Shown: positions 1-10,940 of the stretch, piece by piece | Numbering within the stretch: the first letter of the stretch is position 1 | How the letters are laid out: the number at the start of each line of letters is the position of its first letter | Assembly (NCBI GenBank): GCA_963920635.1 | Contig: OY987304.1 | Span: 37,200,365 to 37,264,364 of the forward strand | Direction of reading: 5' to 3' | From: Pseudeuparius sepicola | Lineage: Eukaryota; Arthropoda; Insecta; Coleoptera; Anthribidae | Length of the DNA: 64,000 nt | Notes under the pieces: model-generated | The model's database searches: none | Seen by the model: only the letters and a program-made list of their open reading frames with translations | Told to the model about the DNA's origin: nothing | Made by a program: the position numbers and the translations under genes

Positions 1-1485
1 AGGGGGTAAAACTATTCTCGGGAGATATACGAGTGTTCAGTAGCGTATTAGAACTTCGGTAGTACATCAGAACACTTAAAGATAGTATTTCATTTCTATA
101 TATATTTTTTCTCTATGAGATGCTTCCTGAATATAGAACAATGGTAAAGTTTCCTTTAATGATATCAAAACTCAATGTCATAAGAAATATCAACATTTGA
201 TACTTATCTTTGTAAGCGCCAATCTAGCTAATAAGAATAGGTACTTCAAAAATAAACTAAAAATATACAGGGTAACAAGAAGTAGTTGCATCTCAACTTT
301 TTTAATTATTAACTTTTCTCCCTTTCCTGTAACTCTCCTTCTAACATTGAACTTTGTTTTATAAAGTGTAATAATTCCAAAAAAAAAACGACTTATTTAT
401 CAAAAATAAATAATTGAAGGGGTACCACTTTACAAATTACCTATTAAAGACACGGCAAAAATTCTATTGAAAAAATCAAGGTCACGTCGCTACCGCAGGC
501 GGCCGCCGCAAATTATAAGAGAATAAGTCGATCCGTCCAAAAGTTATGTTAAACAAAAAATATATATATTGAGGGGTCTTACCAACCTTATTGTTCAATT
601 ATGAACCAGAAGCCTTTTTGGGAGATAAAAGGTAAAAGCAATATGTATAGGTCCATCCTGTATTTATTAATTTTTAAGTTAGTAATTCTTACTGTTATTT
701 TAAACACAATAATAATTATTATCGACTGTTGATACACGACTAAAGCGCAAATTCAATGGCATATTGAACGATGATAATTAAAAAAAAAAACAAGTTACAA
801 TTATAAAAAATGTGGATCTGGCTTCATTTTTTTATACTCGAATAAAATAGTATTAATTCAATTATTATGTTTGCCAACCCAGTCGACTTGCTTCATCAAA
901 CAGTCCGAAATAAATCATTTAAACATGACAAAACAAGAGTACAAGAGTGCCTTGTTTTGGCGATTTCATGGCCATCTTACAGGCGAAATTGATAAAAAAG
1001 TCTTTTTTTTTTACAACTTATTGGAAAATAAATTAGCAGAATTGAATAATTTTTATTTCAAAAAACTGTGAAAAATGTGAGGTGCAACTACAATGAAGAT
1101 AATATATAGCTGTCAGGAAAGCATTTTTGCCACCTAAAAAAATAAAAACTTTTTGAATGACAGGTTATTAACAAAATATCTTCATTGACACAATTTTTAA
1201 TGATTGGTTAGCGGAAAACATTCTGCTTTGACGGGAAATGTCAAGAAATTGAGGTCTCTCTACTTCACAAGTTTCACAGCAATTGGCTATTTCAAAAACC
1301 ATGTCTTTATAGGCACCGAATTAGAATTTTTACACGTTTATGCTAATATTATTTGATTAATTTAATTTTGAAACTAAATAGGGAGCTAGATGATAGATGT
1401 ATAGATAATGTATTTCGGGGACGCACATATTGTAAGAAGGTGCTATTTTCTTATTTTGTTTCTTACTCTTAATTTTCTATTTATA
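1..1485. other. AT-rich intergenic or intronic stretch, no gene seen
   Basis: No open frame here resembles a known protein; the longest (66 codons near 871) is low-complexity. A short GC island at about 491-509 (GCAGGCGGCCGCCGC) stands out against AT-rich flanks but has no recognisable function. The stretch ends at the TA that borders the first palindromic element. Confidence 0.6.
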
Positions 1486-2652
1486 CAGGGTGATTCAGTT
1501 TTATTCTGCAACACTTCAACAGGTGATAGAACACCAAAAAATAACCGCACTTTCTTTTATAAACTATATCATTTTAAGGCCTTATAAAAAAGTTACAGGG
1601 TGTTAAAGTGGTAAGAAATATGTGGAATTTATTGAATATTTTCCAAACTAGTTGAGATATTTAAGTCATATTTGGTACACGTTATAACGGCATGGGTTAG
1701 CATAAAACCTGTTAATATCAAACACCTTGAACAACCAGTGGCGTAGAAGAGGGTAATTAGTATAATTGTATTTAGAAAAAAGAAAAAGAACCACCTTGCA
1801 ATATATTATATTATATATAATATAGCAATAAAATGTATTCAATTTATTATGTAAATTTTAATTGTAAACAAAAACGTTCTTTTGGCATTTTTTCATATGT
1901 GTCATGGTTTCATAGCAAATTTGATTTTTTCGTATTATTTCGGGGTACTTCTGAAAAATTAACGTAAAACTTCGCTCCATAAGTAACATTCAAAATAGAA
2001 AAAAGTGTTTTTTACTATAAATACAGTAACTTTTCCCAATAAACTTACCCATTCAGGGTTTTACTTTTCAAGATACAGAGCGTAACATTAATTTGTATCT
2101 TCCTTAAATGTTTTAGACCCTGTATCTTCAAAAGTATAGCCTTAAATAGGTATGTTTATTGGAAAAAAATGCTTTATTAATAATAATAATACTTATGGAG
2201 CAAATTTTTTAGATAATTTTTCAGAAATACCCCGAAATAATACGAAAAATCAAATTTGCCACGAAACCATGACACATACAAAAAATTATCAAGAGGACAT
2301 TTTTGTTTAAAATTTACATAAGAAATAGAGTAGGTACATTTTATTGCTATATTAGGTGGTTCTTTTTTCTAAAAACAATTATACTAATTACCTACTTCTT
2401 CGCCACTGGTTGTTCAAGGTGTTTGATATTAACAGGTTTTATGCTAACCCATGCCGTTATAACGTGTACCAAATAGGTCTTAAATATCTCAACTAGTTTG
2501 GTAAATATTCAGTAAAGTCCACATATAAACTTTAACACCCTGTAACTTTTTAATAAGGCATTAAAATGATATAGTTTATAAAAGAAAGTGTGGTTATTTT
2601 TTGGTTTTCTATAACCTGTTGAAGTGTCGCAGAATAAAACTGAATCACCCTG
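1486..2652. mobile_element. Long palindromic (foldback) TA-flanked transposon, 1.17 kb
   Basis: The element starts CAGGGTGATTCAG and ends with the reverse complement CTGAATCACCCTG; TA lies on both sides (1484-1485 and 2653-2654). Its two halves are inverted copies almost to the centre near 2069, so the arms are over 500 bp with scattered mismatches and small indels. It has no coding capacity. The architecture fits a non-autonomous Tc1/mariner-superfamily element that depends on a transposase made elsewhere. A transcript crossing it could fold into a long hairpin. An internal CAGTGGCGTAG at about 1736 and its inverted copy near 2410 resemble a hAT end but lie symmetrically inside the arms. Confidence 0.9.
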
Positions 2653-2804
2653 TATAGTTTGTTACGAAAATTCTGTCAAGTTTTCGATACGAGGTTTTAA
2701 ATGCACTATTTCATCCCGTTTCATAAAATACACCCAGTATATTATAACGCGTTTTAAAGAATATTGCCCTATACCTGGAGTCCTATATACAAACTGATGT
2801 TGTA

Positions 2805-3077
2805 TAATGTGGATACAAATTATTGTGGAATATTGCTTATATTTCTTAAAATATTCCTCATATCAAAAACATGTTTTAATAAAAGTGTTAGGGGAAATTA
2901 TTATTATTATATATTATTACTACTAAGAAGGAAATAATTTCCCCTAACACTTTTATTAAAACATGTTTTTGTTTGATATGGGCACAGACCTATATAGCTT
3001 CGCTAGCTATATAGGTCTGTGATATGGGGAATACTTTAAGAAATATAAGCAATATTCCACAATTTGTAGCCACACTG
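2805..3077. mobile_element. Short palindromic TA-flanked element (CAGTGTGGC end)
   Basis: The right end reads GCCACACTG followed by TA (3078-3079). The left end is decayed (TAATGTGGATAC). The arms share the block around TTGTGGAATATTGC and, further in, AACATGTTTTAATAAAAGTG, and meet near 2915 in an AT-rich loop. The right arm is interrupted by a 38-bp hairpin insertion described separately. There is no coding capacity. It belongs with the other CAGTGTG-ended elements in this window. Confidence 0.8.
2983..3020. repeat. 38-bp hairpin insertion with 8-bp flanking duplication
   Basis: The insert is a near-perfect hairpin. A 17-bp stem (ACAGACCTATATAGCT type) closes a five-base loop, TCGCT, around 3000-3004. 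It is flanked by the direct repeat GATATGGG at 2975-2982 and 3021-3028. The opposite arm of the host palindrome (about 2856-2870) lacks both the hairpin and the second GATATGGG, so it serves as an empty site. This shows an insertion of 38 bp plus an 8-bp duplication. An 8-bp duplication is usual for hAT- or P-type transposition, but 38 bp is far shorter than a normal MITE. Confidence 0.8.
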
Positions 3078-3379
3078 TATATTGCTTATTAGATGCAAGA
3101 CTTGTTATTCCAAAAAAATAATATTAAATAGTATAAAAAGGTATGTGCCTAGTGCCAGAGTATTTTTTACTCTCGTTTTTAAATAACTAGTACACAATAC
3201 TTGCTTCAGTATGTACAATTCACCTATTCGATTAGCGCTACGTTGCTAACTTAGTATACTTAACATTTTGACAGTTCATTCTGCGCCATAGAATTGGTTT
3301 CTGCGTACGTAATTTCCTCAGTTCATTGTTTTATAGCTTTTACTTGTAAAACCTCCACGGTGTTCCACGGTGTTTATTA

Positions 3380-3525
3380 TGAAAAAAGACTATAAATAGG
3401 GCTGGCGACAAAAATCGTGGCGCTTCCCATTTGATCACTCGTGAAAGTCACGTTACGCAAGGTTAAGTCCAGAATTTTCTGTTCGAAGTTTTCCGCCGGA
3501 AAATCTCTTTTCGGAGCTTAATTCT
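3380..3525 (+). repeat. Dispersed repeat, copy 1 (pairs with 30755-30885)
   Basis: The segment beginning near AATAGGGCTGGCGACA and running through the AATCGTGGC and AAAATCTC blocks matches 30755-30885 in the same orientation, at roughly two-thirds identity by eye. It is more GC-balanced than its flanks. It has no open frame and no terminal repeats that I can define. It could be an old transposon piece or a duplicated noncoding element. Confidence 0.55.
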
Positions 3526-6166
3526 CATCTCTTAAGAGAGCTTAAGTGATCTAGTAAGTTGTGTGCATATGTTTTCTCTTACATGCGATCGTGCACATGA
3601 CTTGTGAATCTCGTGGCCAAGTCGTAGGTGGTTTTTCACACATCTTTCCGCGGGTTCAGGCAACGACAGCGGTAGTAGAGACCACATGGACGAATCAGGA
3701 AGCTATTCCGTGTGCTTTGATTAGTCATAAATAATATATCGGAACTTTTCAAAAAAGAAACGGTTTTCTACGTTACAAAGGCCAGTGTTATCGTATACCT
3801 GCTTCGCATGTAAGCAAAAAGAAAATTTTCCCGTTCACTTTACATTAGGTATCCGCATAGGTTGCATTTAAAAATTGTCGCTCCCCGTACTCCGAACTTT
3901 CTCCCATGCGCCACATATACAAAACACCTTATCCCCGGTTCCACTTTCGCCATGTTTCCCAAGCGCCCTCCGCGTTCATAAATCTGACCATAACTCATTT
4001 AGCAACCGCGGTGGACCGAAATTACTGGCCCGGGGGTAGTTTGCACCCCTCGGGGTCGAGAGGGGGAGGCGGCTCGCCACGCTCCCAGACAAATTCGCGG
4101 AGACCTGAATATTGGATGGTGTGTGCGAACAATCGGCGAAATTAAGAGGGCTGGCATTGCAATATTCTATATTTTGTATAATACCGCACGATGAGAAACT
4201 GACCCTAGTAAAAGAAATTGAAAATATTGCCTATTGCTTCAGTAATGCTGCAAAAATTTTTAACCACACAATGGGGGTGGCCTACTAAAAAGGAAAAAAT
4301 TGCTCAAATCTAAAACATGGGGCAAATAAACCTTCGTATCCGAGTAATTCGGAGCTTCGGCTATCTTGCTATGGTTGTGCGCAACTCGCAGTAACGGCGG
4401 CTTACCTATAACCAGCCCACTTTCCTCCGTCAGCTGTTCGGACCAACGACCGCCGGGCTGCCGGCAAATCGCCAGTTCCGATTTGAAGATAAAGGGAAGA
4501 ACATATATAGACATAGACATAAATCCTTTATTGTACTGTATTGTAGTTACTGTAATCAACATCATCATCATCATCAACATATTAAGACGAAATTAAAACT
4601 TTCCTCATCATGGGGCAAAAGCTTGTTAATAACTTACCTATGGAAGGAAGCATCCATTTTGAAGGTCCTAGTTATATTTCAACCAACTAATCTACAGATA
4701 AACCGCACGTAAATGAAAGAGCGACACAGCTGACATTCTGCGCAACACCAAATCCACAGCGCGAGACCACAAATTGTCTACACACCATTAGCGGTTGTCG
4801 CCCATCTTATAACGAAAGAATTTTTCCTTTATGTATTAAACTCTTTTAAAGAATGGGGGTAATAACTACTATAAGTTCAAAATAGTATGTCGTGACAAAA
4901 TACCCTTTTATAAACTAAGGGTATCTGAATAACACCATATGGCATGACTTCCGCTGCATGTGATACGTCAGTGACAATTCAGATTTTAATTAATATTTTG
5001 GTTAGATTGTGAGCAATAATCTGCATAATAATCATGGTTTAAGTGGTAAAAGTGATAATTTGTGACGAGATAGAAAAAATCAGAATTTATGGATAATATA
5101 AGGAAAATAAAGGAGCTACACTTTTGAACTTCCGAGCTACGGTTTAGTGGATGGATTGCGCCAAATTAGGTTCTATCTTTGTTTTCTATAGGCAGCGGCG
5201 TAGATATGTTTTTTTTCTGGGGGGTAAAACAAAAAAAACAATGTATTTTTAAAATTTTTATTAAAAAAGAATACTTAAGACAAACAATAACTTACCTAAT
5301 AAAATAACGAAAAAAAAAACATAATAACATAATAAGTAGGTATCTAAACCTTGACTTATTCTATCTTTGGTTGTTATTTAAGTACTTATACATAATGTCT
5401 TTAACAAAAATAGTCTAAACTAATTAAAAAAAAATATTGGAAGACGTAAAGATCTTAAAGTTTTTATAACAAACAACAAAAATATGTTAATATTTATATT
5501 ATGTTATCAGTTTATAATATTATTATTTTTTTAGGAAGATATAAAGTTTATATATAAGTCAAGTAAAAGTTAGGCTCAATATCTATTATAACTAAGGTAT
5601 TAATAGGACATAGATTGTGTAAAACCACTTCTATTTTTAATCTTAATCTAAATAAATTAAAATAATTTTTCTTAAGAATAAAACAGTCTAGAGTCTTTTG
5701 CCCTGACCGTTTATTCATTGCTCTGAAATAACAACCCGGAATTTACTAACTCAAACTAACCCTGAATTTACACTTTGCACAAATACACAACATGCATAGG
5801 AGGTGGAGACAGTGAGTAAAATAATTGCAAATACGGAATACGTAATACAAAAAGTTTTCGATAAAATCAGTAAAATAACACTGTATTTACTTACCTGAAT
5901 CGTGGAAAATTTGCAAAAAAAAATATCCCTGTATATTTCGGAAATCAAATGTAAGCATATAAGTTAAGAATCACTCTTTATATTTAACAAGTTTAGTTAA
6001 GAACAACTGTTATGTTATAGATGACTCAACAATATCCTAAACTTTCTTTTATTATTAGGTGTAATCTAAGTACCTACTAAATTTGGTTATAAAATAAATA
6101 ACCATTCAACTGTTTTGAGGTAATTTCATGGCATAGGTAGATACTTGACTAAATTTTGGTACTCTG
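3526..6166. other. Intergenic stretch with two GC-rich patches
   Basis: Patches at about 3885-4145 and 4330-4500 have much higher GC than the rest (for example a run with CCCGGG and GGGTCGAG near 4030-4060). The 79-codon frame at 3906-4145 and the opposing frames at 4260-4596 match nothing I know. The patches might be conserved noncoding DNA. From about 4600 to 6160 the DNA is AT-rich without recognisable content. Confidence 0.5.
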
Positions 6167-6400
6167 TAGAATAGAACTCCCTGTATACTTTTTGTTCAGA
6201 TTTGTGATAATAAATATGCCTTGTTCAAAGATGTCCTGATTAACTCTGCGGGGTCAGATTTTAAACAAAAAAATCGGTAAATACATTTAGTGAAAATTGA
6301 GGGTATAAAAAATCGTAGCCGATTCTGGATTTGTATGTTGACAACGGTAAAAGAAGTTCAAAAGACGTGGTTTGAAGGTCTTTCAAACAAATAAATTCCG
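6167..6400. repeat. Half-arm fragment of a foldback element
   Basis: It contains the blocks GAACTCCCTGTATA, TCCTGATTAACTCTG, AAAATCGTAGCCG and CTGGATTTGTAT in the same order as the right arm of the 19302-20471 element (20190-20400). Only one arm is present, so it is a truncated relic. The 98-codon frame that starts inside it (6372-6668) resembles no known protein. Confidence 0.7.
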
Positions 6401-7271
6401 AGGAATATGTCCAAAAATGAAATCATTGAAACCGCTACGTCATTTGCAATTAACAAAAATTAATATTTTAGTGCGTTTTGAAGAGAATAAAGAAAAAATA
6501 TCATTAAGGAAAAATAGAAAAATTAGAGCTTTCGAACGATGTAACAAAAGGGGTATATTGGTGGGAAAAAAATATTTCTTGGCGTCGCGACGCCTAGCGT
6601 CGTATTTGCAAATAGCCGAAAAATGGTCGGATTTATCAACACTTTTCGTTTATCAACTCTTTTTGTGAAAGATTAAAGGGGGAGTGTCGGATATTCATCA
6701 AATATATCAAATATGTAATAGGCGTGCGTAATTTTCATGGAAAAAAAGGTTGACATTGTAAGAGCATGATGAAGTTCATTATTAGATATTTCTTAAAATT
6801 GTTACTGTAAATACTTGGGATCAAGTTATTCTTTAATTTAATAAGAATGTATTTCATGCTATTTTCTGGTAAAGAATAAAACAGATTAAATTCTCTATAG
6901 TTTTGCGTTTGGTATCAGTAGCAGAAAGCAATAACTGTTCACAATTCCTAATTATTGTAGAACTCAATTATGGCATTACTACGAATTGCTTTCAATGCGA
7001 ATTTTGCTTTTATTTCTCCACTGCAAAAAACATTCTTTATAAGGCACAACAGGTTTTTTGTAAAAGGTGCTAAAGGCAATGAAAGCGTCGAAGCCATAAC
7101 AGAGTTTTTCACTTCAAAGAAAGCAAAAACAACAGAGAAATCCAGCTGTTAATAAGAGAATATCGACCCAATGCGAACAAATACCCGCGTTACGTCCGCA
7201 TTTGCAATTCTCCCTAGCTGCGAGTGCATTCGGGACACCTGCTGGAACCGAGTCGCTCGCTGTGTGATATA
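6401..7271. other. No gene recognised
   Basis: The DNA is AT-rich. A perfect 14-bp palindrome, GGCGTCGCGACGCC, sits at 6581-6594 in otherwise AT-rich sequence. The segment 7180-7260 is more GC-balanced. Nothing here supports a protein-coding or RNA gene. Confidence 0.5.
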
Positions 7272-7273
7272 TA

Positions 7274-7640
7274 CAGTGTGACCCATTTGTTTTGGGGTCA
7301 GTCTGTAAAAAGTGTATCAATCGTGCGATTTGGCTGATTTTTTTTTTAAATTGTAGAGCTCGATGAACTGCACATTTTGAACAAAAATTGCCTGGTTCGC
7401 ATAAAATCCAAAGCCTACTATGACCGTTTTTATGAGCAAAATTTTAAGAAACCATATTAGCGTTTTTTTTTGAAAAAATCTGTGTGCGCCAATGGATTGA
7501 GCACCCCTCGAAATGGGTATGTACAAAATTTCATCAAAATATTTCAAGTAATAACGATTTTGTAGAAAAATTAAAAATGCAGCCAAGGTACGTCTTTATT
7601 TTCAAAAATTCAAAGTTGGCCATGGAAAATAATTGAATTG
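7274..7640. repeat. Left terminal inverted repeat of the 7.3-kb transposon
   Basis: It runs inward from CAGTGTGACCC to TAATTGAATTG and mirrors 8860-9226 almost base for base. The minus-strand frame at 7317-7586 within it is a by-product of the repeat, not a separate gene. Confidence 0.95.
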
Positions 7641-7690
7641 TAATAATACAACCTTATGCTTATAAACACAAAACATAAAAACAATTAAAA

Positions 7691-8781
7691 TTATAAAATT
7701 TTTGTAACTTCTACCAAGCCTCCATTTTCTACAATGCATTTGTCGTTCCTCTTGCGTACATTCAAAATTACATTTCGTATTTGCTGTGGAGTAATTTCCT
7801 CACAACTACGGTTTATCCTAGCTTGCAGTTCTTGTAAATTATGGGGTCTTGACTTATAAACATTTTGCTTAAGTGTACCCCAAAGAAAAAAATCTAAAGG
7901 AGTTAAGTCCGGAGATCTCGGTGGCCACTCACAGAAAGGACTATTTCGCCCTATCCAACAGTTTTCAAAATTATTATCTAGCCAGTTTCTGATTAAACGA
8001 GCATTATGAATAGGACTGCCATCTAACTGTAACTTTAAATTTAAACGGTATCTTAATGGTAACTCATCTAAAGCATTTCTAAATTCAATTTCTAGAAAAT
8101 TCAAGAAGCCAGCCGCATTCAAATTCCCTTCAAAGAAAAATGGGCCAATTATTCTGTCGCGTAGTATTCCACACCAAACGTTAATTTTTTGTGAATATTG
8201 TCTCCTTGCATTTATTATAAACTCTGGATTTTCAGCTGACCAGTGACGGCAGTTTTGACTTGATACTACACCATTTGTAGTAAACGTGGCTTCGTCGGTG
8301 AATAAAATTTCATTTAAAAAGTTGCCATTATGGAGATATTCACCTTGCAGCCAATAGCAAAATTCTAATCTTCTCTCCTCATCTCCTGGTTCCAGGGTGT
8401 GCAAAAATTTTGGCTTAAACGGTTTTATTTTGTTTTGTCTCAAACATCTCCTTATACTCTCTCTGGGTATATGAAGGTCTAAACTAGCCGTTCGAACACT
8501 ATTTCGAGGATTGTCACTAAAGTATTGCAGAATTTGATTGTTATTTTCAACAAGTCCACGGCGTCCATTTTGCCTAGTTTTTAATAAATTTTTAGAAATC
8601 GATCCAGTTTCATCAAAAATATTGTTTATACGTTGTACAGTACTTCGACTCTGTCGTTGTACAGTACTGATCTACCTGGGTGTCTATTGTTAAATTCGGC
8701 CGCAGCTTCTGCTGCCGAGCGCTCGTTGTCGCCCACGAGTCGAACAATTTCTATTTTGTCTCTTATGCTTAAATATTCCAT
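7691..8781 (-). pseudogene. DD41D-like mariner-superfamily transposase, one frameshift
   Basis: Cut-and-paste DNA transposase that would act in the nucleus on the surrounding TIRs. From an ATG at 8781 the first 38 or so codons (MEYLSIRDKIEIVRLVG...) match the N-terminal helix-turn-helix of this family. Near 8650-8672 the frame shifts by one base, next to a 24-bp tandem duplication containing AGTACTGTACAACG. The downstream frame is open from there to the stop at 7691. It carries the three expected acidic positions: FTDEATF, QLDGSPIHNAR, and SPDLTPLDFFLWG, the last following a WPPR. I count 42 residues between the second and third Asp, one more than the 41 of the DD41D group, because of an extra residue in the RNSPFCEW stretch. 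The C-terminus (ELQARINRSCEEIT...) is complete. Total length (~363 codons) fits the family. Whether the frameshift is a real lesion or a sequencing error is undecided. Confidence 0.9.
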
Positions 8782-8859
8782 AATTATGATAATTAATTGT
8801 ATTGAGCACAAACAATTTCTGAACTCAATTTAGACAGTTTGACACTTAATAAAAGTAAA

Positions 8860-9226
8860 CAATTCAATTATTTTCCATGGCCAACTTTGAATTTTTGAAA
8901 ATAAAGACGTACCTTGGCTGCATTTTTAATTTTTCTACAAAATCGTTATTACTTGAAATATTTTGATGAAATTTTGTACATACCCATTTCGAGGGGTGCT
9001 CATTCCATTGGCGCACACAGATTTTTTCAAAAAAAAACGCTAATATGGTTTCTTAAAATTTTGCTCATAAAAACGGTCATAGTAGGCTTTGGATTTTATG
9101 CGAACCAGGCAATTTTTGTTCAAAATGTGCAGTTCATCGAGCTCTACAATTTAAAAAAAAAATCAGCCAAATCGCACGATTGATACACTTTTTACAGACT
9201 GACCCCAAAACAAATGGGTCACACTG
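8860..9226. repeat. Right terminal inverted repeat of the 7.3-kb transposon
   Basis: Inverted copy of 7274-7640, ending GGGTCACACTG before TA. The plus-strand frame at 8914-9183 mirrors the one in the left repeat. Confidence 0.95.
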
Positions 9227-9228
9227 TA

Positions 9229-10938
9229 GTTGTGAAAACTAGCGCGAAATTAAGTGACGCACATTAATCGCATATCTCTGATATGTAATTTGTGACTAGC
9301 AGGAGCGCAGCGTGCAGGTATTAAATACGGAGTTGGAGTTGCTATTGAATACAGATAAACTTAAGGGCTAAATAATAAACCTAGAGGTATATAGGCGACT
9401 ATGTATAATATCTATCACATGATGTGATGGCTATTTTGTCCCTTTTTGAATAACATTTTACTCAGTGTCATCATCCCCTTAGTACACGAAACCTCAGTTT
9501 TGAAAGCAGAGGAGCAACAAAAATTGTGAAAGTACCAAGAGGTTGCCTCTTGCTGAGAGAGAGAGAGAGAGAGCATTCTGGGTGACGTCATGGGAATACT
9601 GACAATAATTATTGTCGCCATAAGATCGACATACGAGGAAACTACAACCACTCGCATCGGACATCATTCCTGTAACGTCAGAATCGCTTCCTCTATACGA
9701 ACTAGGTAGGTAACCTCATTGTACGGGTCTTGTGAGAAGCCAGTAATTTACTAGAAAGTAAGCAAGTTAAGAAAATATAATCTCGAGAAAGATCATAGTC
9801 AATGTTTTAATTATTAGGTATGTTACAAAATCTTATTTGTTATTTTTAATAAGGAATAGATAATTATTACAGTTTTCCACAACCATATGAACAAATTATT
9901 ATAAAGATGATGTATAATATTAGCAAAAAAAATAGTTAGGTATAGAATTTTCTTTGGGGTTAGCTAAAAACCAAATTTTAAACTCAATATTTTCCACTAA
10001 AATTTAATTAGGTACGAACAATTTTTTATTGGTGAGTTAATACAAACACGTTAATGTTTTTACGCAGTCGATTTTTTGTTAGAATAAAAATTTGTATGAG
10101 TTTTCGAAAAAAAAGTTCAAAAGGAAAATGACTGAGTGAATTTTAACCACTTATTTCACTCATCGAAGGCAACAACTTTTCCATATATTTTTTGGATACC
10201 TCTTAGTTCTCAATATACCTAAATATTTTGAAAATTTTAATGTATTTGTGTTACCCGCCACTGAAGCTTAAGTCGAAACTCTTGTTAACTAATAGAAGTA
10301 ATAATACCTAATAATAATGAAGAGAATTATTTAATCATAAGACTATTTACAGTAGGTACCTAACAATAATTCGAAAAAAATACAATAATAATTACTTTTA
10401 TCTATTTACTAAACTATCCATTTTACATTCCTTCATAGTTAACATATTTTTTTAATTTGTTTAAATAATTATTTATCACTTGCTATGGATCTATACAACA
10501 CAATATCCATTTTCTCGAAGTGCTTGTACGAGATTAAGAAAAATATATTATGTGCCATAAAAAATAGCCCCGAAGTCAGTTCCCACGAGTTTCTCCGTAA
10601 ACTGTGAATTCGTTAAGTACTATTGTAAATGGCGGGATTTTGCGGCACTCGCACCTCACTCTGAACGCGTATGAACACAACTAGGTACATATAAATAACG
10701 TGTTTCTGGCCGGTAGGAGGCTCGTAAAAAATATGAAGATAGTGAATCATCGATTCCCATGTTTTACTTGTTGCTTCTCATGAGTTAAATATGTGGTTAA
10801 AACCTTGGCACTTATTTCTGGGACACCCTGTATATATGACTTTTGAACTAAGTAAACATCATCTAAGAGCAATAAGTTTTCAGAATACCTTTAGTTGGTA
10901 CCAGTTCGACAATTTCAATTTATTAAAAATATATTTAC
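9229..10938. other. No gene recognised; GA microsatellite
   Basis: A (GA)n tract lies at 9555-9573. An isolated transposon-end sequence, GGGACACCCTGTATA, sits near 10820-10836 without a partner. The stretch 10560-10700 is GC-balanced and might be conserved noncoding DNA. The rest is AT-rich and featureless. Confidence 0.5.
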
Positions 10939-10940
10939 TA

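Larger units (their letters stand above)
7274..9226 (-). mobile_element. Mariner-superfamily transposon with DD41D-like transposase and ~367-bp TIRs
   Basis: TA flanks the element on both sides (7272-7273 and 9227-9228). The ends are CAGTGTGACCCATTTG and its inverted copy. The long terminal inverted repeats (7274-7640 and 8860-9226) are almost identical: the 89-codon frames they contain in mirror orientation differ at a single residue (Gln versus His), which implies recent insertion. Between them lies one minus-strand transposase gene of about 1.1 kb. This is the only element in the window with a near-complete transposase and is the best model for the autonomous partner of the foldback elements. 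Inside each TIR, 174 bp from the end, is the motif GAAACCATATTAGCG (7448-7462) and its mirror (9039-9053). Confidence 0.95.

Noticed and set aside
7317..9183. Mirror 89-codon frames at 7317-7586 and 8914-9183 as paired genes
   Set aside because: They lie within the terminal inverted repeats and are the same DNA read in mirror orientation; no protein family is recognised.
5193..10263. CAGCGGCGTAG at 5193 and CGCCACTG at 10256-10263 as ends of a single hAT element containing the 7.3-kb transposon
   Set aside because: The next bases do not match as inverted repeats, and the adjacent 8-bp sequences (TCTATAGG and AAGCTTAA) are not duplicates.
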